A stretch of DNA of 14,574 bases from Rhodothermia bacterium (GTDB lineage: Bacteria > Bacteroidota > Rhodothermia > Rhodothermales > JABDKH01). Of the stretch, positions 7,577 through 13,848 are shown one piece after another (the stretch's first letter is position 1; each line of letters starts with the position of its first letter). Made by a program: the position numbers and the translations under genes. Under the pieces are notes generated by a model. The model did no database searches, was not told where the DNA came from, and worked only from the letters and a program-made list of their open reading frames with translations. The stretch is from positions 1 to 14,574 of the forward strand of contig JAUIJQ010000020.1 of the NCBI GenBank assembly GCA_030431165.1, read 5' to 3'.

Positions 7577-9124
7577 ATGTATCGAGCATTCCTTCCAATC
7601 GTTCTGCTGTTGTTTGTTGCTGCGGCTCCGGCTCGCGCGCAATCCGACGGCCTCTTCGAGATATTTGTCTCAGTAGACGCGCCGGGCGGGGGATCGGGAT
7701 CTGCCGACGCGCCGTTTCGGACAATCCAGGACGGAGTGCGCGCCGCAGTTCGGAACCGCGATCGCGGCGTCGCATCACGGGTTGTTATTGCTCCTGGGAC
7801 CTACCGGGAGGGGCCCATCGCTTTTGGATACTCGAATCTTCCATCTAAAGAACCGTCAAATCGCAATCCCATTGAGGTTGTCGCCGCGGAGGCGGGTACG
7901 GCGATTGTTTCCGGATCAGACGTTTGGACGGATTGGGCCCTGGAGGGCGAAGCGTACTGGCATACTTGGGAGTACACGTGGGGCGTTCATCAGAACAATT
8001 GGAATGGACCCGACGCACCAACGGATATCGTGATGCGTCGCGAAATGATTTTTGTCGATGGGAGCCTTCAGCGCCAGGTGCTGTCCCGTGCGGAACTCGA
8101 ACCCGGGACGTTCTTCGTGGACGAGCCCGGTGGGCGAGTCTGGCTGCACCCTGAGAATGGCACCGACCTGGACGAAGTGCTCGTCGAGGTAGGCGTGCGC
8201 GATGTCTTGTGGGATCAGAACCACGAAGACTCAGTCACCGTGCGCGGGCTCGTTTTTGAGCACGCCGTTACACCGTGGTCGGATGCACAGGCAGCCGTGC
8301 GAATTGCAAATTCCGACGACGTCAGGATGGAGGAGTGCGTTGTGAGATGGTCCAACTGGACGGGACTGTATCTGGGTGAGTCGCGGCGCGTGGTGCTGAA
8401 CGACGTTGAACTCAATCACAACGGCGGACAGGGTTGGGGATTTTTCCGAGTGCGCGACGTGGATGTTTTCTCAAGTGAGACGTCGTACAACAACTGGCGT
8501 GGTGCCCTCGGTGGATTCCACGGATGGTCGGTAGGCAACAAGATTCTGTCTGCACATGGCATCCGGATTGTCGGTCACCGCGCCCATGGCAACGCCAGTC
8601 GCGGCCTGTGGCTGGACTACGATATTTCAGACGCGATCGTGGACAGCGCCGACGTTCGTGAAAACGAACTCGATGGAATCTGGATAGAAGCGTCACAGGG
8701 CCCCATCACAGTCCGGCGCAGCACGATTGCTGACAACGGTCGCGCCGGCATCTACACGACGTATTCGCGACGCGTGACGATCGATCAGAACCTGCTTTCC
8801 GGAAACGCCCAGGCGGCGTTCAAGATTGGTGGTCGAGACACGCGACCGGTCGTCGATTTTGAAAAGCGCGTCCAGCTTGCGCTTCGGGCGGGAGGCTGGG
8901 TCATAACCAACAACACAGTTCATGGGCGGGCCATGGTGACAGAGCACCTAGGTCGGCCGGACTGGGCACATTTTGTCAATACCCTGGTGTCCGATCAGAA
9001 CGAGTTTGTGGCACGTGATGACCAGGCTGCCGGCCTGTTCACCATCCTCGGGAGGCGGTTTGATCTCGGGAATTGGCGCGAGTTGTCTGGTCAAGACGGT
9101 CAGAGCACACTGCGCCTCCCATAA
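7577..9124 (+). CDS. Secreted right-handed parallel beta-helix protein, no sorting domain
   Basis: I chose the ATG at 7577 because it gives a clean signal peptide (MYRAFLPIVLLLFVAAAPAR, cleavage probably after ARA at residue 21) and lies 22 bp after the previous stop; the frame is open further upstream to 7514 but that adds only a charged tail. The 515-residue product is a right-handed parallel beta-helix protein: PFRTIQDGVRAA (46-57) is the usual N-terminal cap, followed by degenerate rungs such as VRGLVFEHA, VVLNDVELNHNGGQG and DGIWIEASQGP. This fold is typical of polysaccharide lyases, epimerases and hydrolases. Residues 278-411 are about 61% identical, by hand alignment, to residues 283-416 of the paralogue downstream. 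Unlike that paralogue it stops at the end of the helix, so it should stay in the periplasm. Catalytic activity is inferred, not shown. Confidence 0.8.
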   Translation: MYRAFLPIVLLLFVAAAPARAQSDGLFEIFVSVDAPGGGSGSADAPFRTIQDGVRAAVRNRDRGVASRVVIAPGTYREGPIAFGYSNLPSKEPSNRNPIEVVAAEAGTAIVSGSDVWTDWALEGEAYWHTWEYTWGVHQNNWNGPDAPTDIVMRREMIFVDGSLQRQVLSRAELEPGTFFVDEPGGRVWLHPENGTDLDEVLVEVGVRDVLWDQNHEDSVTVRGLVFEHAVTPWSDAQAAVRIANSDDVRMEECVVRWSNWTGLYLGESRRVVLNDVELNHNGGQGWGFFRVRDVDVFSSETSYNNWRGALGGFHGWSVGNKILSAHGIRIVGHRAHGNASRGLWLDYDISDAIVDSADVRENELDGIWIEASQGPITVRRSTIADNGRAGIYTTYSRRVTIDQNLLSGNAQAAFKIGGRDTRPVVDFEKRVQLALRAGGWVITNNTVHGRAMVTEHLGRPDWAHFVNTLVSDQNEFVARDDQAAGLFTILGRRFDLGNWRELSGQDGQSTLRLP

Positions 9125-9141
9125 GTGACTGTAAAACTTGT

Positions 9142-9200
9142 GAGAAGGCGTGCCTGATGCCGCCAAATCGCTGGCATCGCCCTCTCCAGCGCCTTTTCTT
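9142..9200 (+). terminator. Possible transcription terminator with branched stem
   Basis: GAGAAGGCG at 9142-9150 can pair with CGCCTTTTC at 9190-9198 (nine pairs, one G-U), enclosing a smaller hairpin GATGCC/GGCATC (9156-9161/9173-9178). The right arm runs into TTTTCTTTG. It begins 18 bases after the stop of the first beta-helix gene. The loop is long for a classic intrinsic terminator, so it may only attenuate transcription between the two beta-helix genes. Confidence 0.35.
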
Positions 9201-9341
9201 TGTCCCTTCCCGCAAAGTTAACAGAAACAGGTGCCTGCCGATAACAACGTTTCGGCTGCGTCTCTGTTGACACCGAAGGCGACTGGCTATCCGGCCCCCA
9301 TCCGGAGTCACCCATTGCAGCCCGCGCCAAAATCCCACCCC

Positions 9342-9390
9342 GTTCGGTTTTGCGCCCAGAAGAACCGAACCAAGGCCGCTTTCGACCTTG
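9342..9390 (+). promoter_or_regulatory. Two adjacent hairpins in the leader of the second beta-helix gene
   Basis: GTTCGGTT (9342-9349) and AACCGAAC (9363-9370) form a perfect eight-pair stem that can be extended by a G-U and an A-T pair. Immediately after it, CAAGG (9371-9375) can pair with CCTTG (9386-9390). The second hairpin ends three bases before the ATG at 9394 and would cover the ribosome-binding region, so translational control or protein binding is possible. There is no T-run, so it does not look like a terminator. Confidence 0.35.
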
Positions 9391-9393
9391 AGT

Positions 9394-11700
9394 ATGAACA
9401 TCCGAGCGATCGCGCCGCTCCTGGTGACCGTCCTGTTCATGGCGGTTGTCTCGCCCACGGCGGCGCAGGTCTACGACCACACGCTGAACGTCAATCCACT
9501 TTCCCCGAGTGCCGACGACGGCAACCCGGGGTCGTCTGATCTTCCGCTGGCGACGATCGCCGAAGCCGTCGATCGCGCCGTGGACAACAAGCATGCGTAC
9601 CAGAGCACGCGCATAGTGCTGCATCCCGCGACGTACCGGGAGCCGCTCATTTCTTTCGGCTACACGAATTACCATGCGAACGATCCTGACAACCAGACGC
9701 CGATAACAATTGAGGCGCTTCACGCAGGAACGGCCGTGCTGTCCGGGTCGGATATCTGGCTGGATTGGGAGTTCGATACTGCAACGGGCACCTGGACAAA
9801 AGCATGGCCACACGATTGGGGGACCGTTGAAGACCCCTGGGGTGGCGTCCGCGAGGTGAATGAGATTCTGCTCCGCCGTGAGATGATCTTTGTAGACGGG
9901 CAGCTCCTCAGGCAGGTCCTGGCAGTTGGTGACGTGGTTGATGGCTCATTCTACGTCGATGAGGCGGCTGATCGGGTGTACCTGCGGCCACCATCGGGCG
10001 TTTCGATGGACAACCCTCGTATTGAGGTTGCCACGCGAAAGCGCCTGCTCGAGTTCTTTCATGAGGACAGGGTCACGATTCGTGGTCTTGTGTTTGAACA
10101 CACGGCCACACCGTGGGCGAACGATGAAGCGGCCGTTTGGGTCAGCGGCGGTCGCCATGTCACTTTCGAAGATGTGTCAATCCGCTGGACCAACTGGCAG
10201 GGCCTCGGCGAGGCCGAGGATGTCTTGTTGCGACGTGTTGAGCTGAACAACCACGGCGGTCAGGGCTGGGGGATGTTTCGCAACAAGCGCGTAGTAATCG
10301 AGGACAGCGAGACGTCGTACAACAACTGGCGTGGTCGCTGGGGTGGCTTCGCCGGATGGTCGGTCGGTAACAAGCTGTTATCCATCCACGGGCTCATCAT
10401 CAGGCGACACCGCGCAACAGACAACTACTCTCGTGGATTGTGGCTCGACTACGACATATCTGACGCACTTCTCGACGGCGTTCAGGTCAACGACAACCTG
10501 CTCGACGGATTGTGGATTGAGGCGTCGCAGGGTCCGATGGTGATCAAGAACTCCGCATTCTGCCGAAACGGTTGGAGCGGACTCAAGACGACGTATTCGG
10601 AGGGGGTCCACATCGACAACAACGTCTTCGCTCTCAACGCCACGGCCGATGACGTTCAACTCAACGACAGTCAATTGATTATTGACGGTGGAGGAGAGCG
10701 CGTTGTCACAAACTTCGAGACGAAAGAGAAGCTGCCTCTGGTAGTGCGCGACTGGTCGGTCACGAACAACCTCTTCATCGGAACGACGTTCGCCCATCCC
10801 TATGCAAAGGGACCGACCCTGATCGACAACGATCTTGAGAATGACGAATGGACGGAGTTTCTGAAGACGTTCTCATCCGACTACAATACCTGGTATCATC
10901 CGGAACGACCCGAGGTATTTGGCTTTCCCAAGTACAATGACCTTTCACTCGACGCATGGCGACAGAGTACGGGGCAGGATGAGAGCTCGGTATTTCTGCC
11001 GAGTCCGCCCGACTATACGTGTGATGTCCTGACAGAGACGCGCGCCAGCGGCGACGCTGATCTTGTGGGTGAGGCCGGTGATCAATCAGCGGCGGTGGTG
11101 CGCTCCGTGACGCTCGACGGGCGTGACGCAGGTGTATTGCGATTCCGCGCGTTCGACGTTGATCACCCGAGTGAAATGCGTGTATTTGTCAACGGGACGG
11201 AGGTCGTGCCCATGGCTGAGCAGGAAGGGAGCAATCGTTGGGTTGCCGACTCCCTCGTGTTCTCTGCCGACCTTCTGAATGACGGCCCGAACGAGATAAC
11301 ATTCAGCGTGGGTCGGCACCCGGGATCCGGCCATACGCCGGGGTACCGTATTGCCGACGTCTCGCTGTCGACGGCCAATCTTGGCGTTGCGTTTGACGAC
11401 ATACAGTCACAGCGACTTGCCGACGGATTCTCGATAACGGGGAACTATCCGAACCCATTCGGCGAGGCCACCACGCTGACGCTGGACTTGCCGGTGACCG
11501 CCGAAGTCGAGATATCGGTTTTTGACATGCTTGGTCGACGGCAACTGCACATCCCTTCACAGGAAATGGCACCGGGATATGATCGCCCCGTCCCACTGGA
11601 CACCAGTTCATTGTCGGCAGGCGCCTACGCAGTCCGTGTGACGGTTCACGTTGACGGTGCGTATTTTTCGGCGTTCCATTCGCTGACCAAGGTCAGGTAG
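9394..11700 (+). CDS. Beta-helix protein with type IX secretion C-terminal sorting domain
   Basis: A 768-residue secreted protein. I start it at the ATG at 9394, not the TTG at 9388, because this gives a standard signal peptide (MNIRAIAPLLVTVLFMAVVS, cleavage near TAAQ at 22-25). Residues ~45-535 form a right-handed parallel beta-helix closely similar to the previous gene, including SETSYNNWRG (305-314), GWSVGNKLLS (321-330), SRGLWLDYDISDA (346-358) and LDGLWIEASQGP (370-381). Residues ~545-665 look like a beta-sandwich (SVTLDGRDAGVLRFRAFDVD, then VFVNGTEVV), perhaps carbohydrate-binding or Ig-like. Residues 684-768 are a type IX (Por) sorting domain: NYPNPFGEATTLTLDLP, ISVFDMLGR, LDTSSLSAGAYAVRVT and a final SLTKVR. 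The protein should therefore be exported across the outer membrane and released or anchored at the surface. It probably cleaves, epimerises or binds the polysaccharide made by this cluster; the activity is inference. Confidence 0.85.
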   Translation: MNIRAIAPLLVTVLFMAVVSPTAAQVYDHTLNVNPLSPSADDGNPGSSDLPLATIAEAVDRAVDNKHAYQSTRIVLHPATYREPLISFGYTNYHANDPDNQTPITIEALHAGTAVLSGSDIWLDWEFDTATGTWTKAWPHDWGTVEDPWGGVREVNEILLRREMIFVDGQLLRQVLAVGDVVDGSFYVDEAADRVYLRPPSGVSMDNPRIEVATRKRLLEFFHEDRVTIRGLVFEHTATPWANDEAAVWVSGGRHVTFEDVSIRWTNWQGLGEAEDVLLRRVELNNHGGQGWGMFRNKRVVIEDSETSYNNWRGRWGGFAGWSVGNKLLSIHGLIIRRHRATDNYSRGLWLDYDISDALLDGVQVNDNLLDGLWIEASQGPMVIKNSAFCRNGWSGLKTTYSEGVHIDNNVFALNATADDVQLNDSQLIIDGGGERVVTNFETKEKLPLVVRDWSVTNNLFIGTTFAHPYAKGPTLIDNDLENDEWTEFLKTFSSDYNTWYHPERPEVFGFPKYNDLSLDAWRQSTGQDESSVFLPSPPDYTCDVLTETRASGDADLVGEAGDQSAAVVRSVTLDGRDAGVLRFRAFDVDHPSEMRVFVNGTEVVPMAEQEGSNRWVADSLVFSADLLNDGPNEITFSVGRHPGSGHTPGYRIADVSLSTANLGVAFDDIQSQRLADGFSITGNYPNPFGEATTLTLDLPVTAEVEISVFDMLGRRQLHIPSQEMAPGYDRPVPLDTSSLSAGAYAVRVTVHVDGAYFSAFHSLTKVR

Positions 11701-11759
11701 GGCTGTGCCGAGACCGGTTTGGGCTCGCCTCGGGTGATCTCATACTGACGTGTTGCTGC

Positions 11760-11790
11760 ACGGGGCGCTTTGAGCGCGCGGACCCGTTTT
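11760..11790 (+). terminator. Candidate intrinsic terminator after the second beta-helix gene
   Basis: ACGGG (11760-11764) pairs with CCCGT (11783-11787), and directly inside it GCGCT (11765-11769) pairs with AGCGC (11773-11777) around a three-base loop. A five-base bulge (11778-11782) lies on the right arm, and TTTT follows at 11787-11790. It sits about 60 bases after the stop codon. The GC-rich stem and T-run fit a weak terminator; the bulge lowers confidence. Confidence 0.4.
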
Positions 11791-11804
11791 GAGTAATCTC
11801 AAAA
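11787..11804. promoter_or_regulatory. Perfect 7-bp dyad with TAAT centre
   Basis: TTTTGAG (11787-11793), TAAT, CTCAAAA (11798-11804) is a perfect inverted repeat. It overlaps the T-run of the terminator-like hairpin and lies about 30 bases upstream of the sigma-54-like element. It may be an operator for a dimeric regulator, or the second half of a bidirectional terminator; no T-run follows it on the + strand. Confidence 0.35.
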
Positions 11805-11834
11805 TGGTATCAAGATCCGTCCTCTTACACCATG

Positions 11835-11852
11835 TTGGCATGAGACTTGGTA
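11835..11852 (+). promoter_or_regulatory. Candidate sigma-54 (RpoN) promoter
   Basis: TTGGCATGAGACTTGGTA closely follows the -24/-12 pattern TTGGCACG-N4-TTGCW: a GG at 11837-11838 is followed exactly ten bases later by GG at 11849-11850. The mismatches are T for C after the A, and GG in place of the usual GC at -12. Transcription would start near 11862, giving a leader of about 110 bases for the epimerase gene. The -12 mismatch is a real weakness, and no activator gene is visible in the window. Confidence 0.35.
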
Positions 11853-11974
11853 TTCTGGCGGTACACCACTGATGCGCCCGAAAGCCGTCTTTTTTTGCTG
11901 GTTTTGGCTGTTTCAGTTTCTTTTTGATACCGGTTGTTGACCACAACCGACACAATTCAAGACAATACCACTCC

Positions 11975-13045
11975 ATGGGTGTAGCCATCGTAACGGGCTC
12001 GGCGGGTCTCATCGGCTCTGAGGCAGTCCGCTTTTTCGCAAATCTGGGAATGACCGTTGTCGGTATCGACAACGACATGAGGAAGGTGTTCTTCGGTGAC
12101 GAGGCCTCGACCGAGTGGAATCGACAGCGCCTTGAGTCTGACGTGCCGGGTTACGTGCATGAGTCGTTTGACATTCGAGACAATGACGCCGTCAATGCGC
12201 TTTTTGCGCGCTACGGGTCGTCGATCGAGTTGGTGATTCATACGGCAGCGCAGCCATCACATGACTGGGCTGCACGCGATCCCATCGTGGACTTCACAGT
12301 GAACGCGAACGGCACGCTCAACTTGCTTGAGGCTGTTCGGCATCACTGCCCTGATGCCGCCTTTATTTTTACGTCGACGAACAAGGTTTATGGCGACACG
12401 CCGAACCGGCTGCCACTCGTCGAACAGGAGCAGCGGTGGGAGATCGAGGAAAGCCACGCGTATCATCGCGGTATCCCGGAGGAAATGAGCATCGACCAGA
12501 CGAAGCACTCGCTGTTTGGTGCTTCGAAAGTCGCGGCTGATGTGCTGGTGCAGGAGTACGGGCGATACTTCGGTATGAAGACGGCGGCCTTTCGGGGCGG
12601 TTGTCTGACGGGCCCGGGGCATTCGGGTACCCAGCTGCACGGGTTCCTGGCGTATCTCATGAAGTGCACCGTTACCGGGCATCCGTATACAATATTCGGA
12701 TACAAGGGCAAGCAGGTACGCGACAACATCCATTCAGCAGATCTCATCGAGGCGTTTCACGCCTACTACCGAAATCCGCGACCCGGAGCCGTGTACAATA
12801 TCGGCGGCGGGCGTCAGTCGAACTGCTCGATGTTGGAAGCGATATCGCTTTGTCAGGAAATCGCCGGGCGCGAGCTTCGTTATGAGTACTCCGACACCAA
12901 CAGAATCGGAGACCACATCTGGTACGTGAGCGACCTCACGCGTTTCAAGACGGATTATCCCGAGTGGGACATCCGGCACGACGTGCCCGAGATCTTGCGC
13001 GAGATCTTTGAGTCAAACGTGGAGCGTTGGACGGTCGCAATATGA
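11975..13045 (+). CDS. NAD-dependent sugar epimerase, CDP-paratose/tyvelose 2-epimerase-like SDR
   Basis: A 356-residue extended short-chain dehydrogenase/reductase. I start it at the ATG at 11975 because the Rossmann strand follows at once (MGVAIVTGSAGLIGSEA; the NAD-binding GSAGLIG is 8-14). The frame is open upstream to a TTG at 11924, but that extension is unlike the family. IFTSTNKVYGD (131-141), HSLFGASKVAADV (178-190), FRGGCLTGPGHSG (206-218) and GYKGKQVRDNIH (242-253) match the group usually annotated as CDP-paratose 2-epimerase or a close relative, which inverts C2 of a nucleotide-linked dideoxyhexose through a keto intermediate. The SDR YxxxK position reads FGASK (181-185), so the usual Tyr is Phe. 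No genes for making CDP-paratose are in this window, so the true substrate may differ. It heads a run of overlapping genes (ATGA with the next). Confidence 0.8.
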   Translation: MGVAIVTGSAGLIGSEAVRFFANLGMTVVGIDNDMRKVFFGDEASTEWNRQRLESDVPGYVHESFDIRDNDAVNALFARYGSSIELVIHTAAQPSHDWAARDPIVDFTVNANGTLNLLEAVRHHCPDAAFIFTSTNKVYGDTPNRLPLVEQEQRWEIEESHAYHRGIPEEMSIDQTKHSLFGASKVAADVLVQEYGRYFGMKTAAFRGGCLTGPGHSGTQLHGFLAYLMKCTVTGHPYTIFGYKGKQVRDNIHSADLIEAFHAYYRNPRPGAVYNIGGGRQSNCSMLEAISLCQEIAGRELRYEYSDTNRIGDHIWYVSDLTRFKTDYPEWDIRHDVPEILREIFESNVERWTVAI

Positions 13046-13848
13046 TCGGTAAAGGAAAATTCAACGTCCTCGGCGTCAACGTGCACGCCGTCGACTATGA
13101 GTTCGTCGTGTCACGCGTAGTCGATGCGGCCACCAATCGCAAACCGCTCGCGATTAGCGCCCTCGCGGTTCACGGTGTTATGACGGGGGCACAGGACGAC
13201 ATTCATCAGCGTCGCCTCAACGGACTCGACCTGGTCGTACCTGACGGGCAGCCCGTTCGCTGGGCGCTTCGATGGCTGCACGGCCAGGATCTCCCTGACC
13301 GCGTTTATGGACCAACCTTGACGCTCAAGGTTCTGGAGGCCGCGGCGGCAAACGGATTGCCGGTCTATTTCTATGGCAGCACGCCCGAAACGGTAAAGAC
13401 GCTTGCTGAACAGGTAACGGGCCGGTTCCAGGGATTGATTGTCGCCGGGTACGAGTCATCGAAGTTCAGGAGACTCAGTGCGGACGAAAAGTCGGAGCTT
13501 GTTGATCGAATCAACGCGTCGGGTGCGCGCATCGTGTTTGTGGGCCTCGGGTGTCCCCGTCAGGAGACGTTTGCGTTTGAGTACCGGGATCACCTCTCGA
13601 TGCCGATGCTCGCGGTTGGGGCCGCGTTTGATTTCCACGCGGGATCACTTGCCCAGGCACCGGCCTGGATGCAGGCGCGTGGCCTGGAGTGGCTATTCAG
13701 GCTCGTTGCGGAGCCACGCCGGCTCTGGAAAAGGTATATATTGCTGAACCCCGCCTATCTGGGCAGGGTGCTGCTGCAGCGACTCCGCCTGCGCGTCCCG
13801 GACATCCGGATGCCGGATGGGCTGGAGCCGGAGGAGTCGTTCGGTTGA
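13042..13848 (+). CDS. WecG/TagA/CpsF family glycosyltransferase (GT26)
   Basis: A 268-residue protein of the WecG/TagA/CpsF family, the usual length. I start it at the ATG at 13042, overlapping the upstream stop (ATGA), rather than the in-frame TTG at 13027. Signature segments are VVPDGQPVRWAL (65-76) at the catalytic Asp region, RVYGPTL (87-93), VYFYGSTPETV (108-118), IVFVGLGCPRQE (164-175), AVGAAFDFHAGS (191-202) and the C-terminal RGLEWLFRLVAEPRRLWKRY (213-232), which includes the membrane-associating appendage. Enzymes of this family transfer a sugar such as ManNAcA, ManNAc or glucose to a polyprenyl-diphosphate-sugar, usually as the second sugar. That fits the initiating transferase encoded directly downstream. 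The donor is not predictable. Confidence 0.92.
   Translation: MIGKGKFNVLGVNVHAVDYEFVVSRVVDAATNRKPLAISALAVHGVMTGAQDDIHQRRLNGLDLVVPDGQPVRWALRWLHGQDLPDRVYGPTLTLKVLEAAAANGLPVYFYGSTPETVKTLAEQVTGRFQGLIVAGYESSKFRRLSADEKSELVDRINASGARIVFVGLGCPRQETFAFEYRDHLSMPMLAVGAAFDFHAGSLAQAPAWMQARGLEWLFRLVAEPRRLWKRYILLNPAYLGRVLLQRLRLRVPDIRMPDGLEPEESFG

Larger units (their letters stand above)
9125..9393 (+). other. Intergenic region between the two beta-helix genes
   Basis: These 269 bases hold no convincing gene. They contain the branched stem at 9142-9200 and two adjacent inverted repeats just before the next start codon. A TTGACA at 9267-9272 resembles a -35 box, but no good -10 box follows at 16-18 bases (the best is TATCCG at 15 bases). 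A separate promoter for the second beta-helix gene is therefore possible but unproven. Confidence 0.5.
11701..11974 (+). other. Intergenic region separating two transcription units
   Basis: These 274 bases have no convincing open frame. In order they contain a CCGAG/CTCGG inverted repeat (11708-11733), the terminator-like hairpin, the TTTTGAG dyad, the sigma-54-like element and a T-rich stretch (11888-11926, including a run of seven T). The last ~35 bases before the ATG at 11975 are A-rich without a Shine-Dalgarno sequence, as is common in Bacteroidota. This is the best place in the window for a promoter. Confidence 0.55.

Noticed and set aside
9267..9293. Sigma-70 promoter (TTGACA box) before the second beta-helix gene
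   Set aside because: The -35 match is perfect but the best -10 candidate (TATCCG at 15-base spacing) is poor, so I did not list it as a promoter.
11888..11926. T-rich stretch as a terminator
   Set aside because: No stable hairpin directly precedes the T-run; only a weak four-base GGCG/CGCC stem lies upstream.
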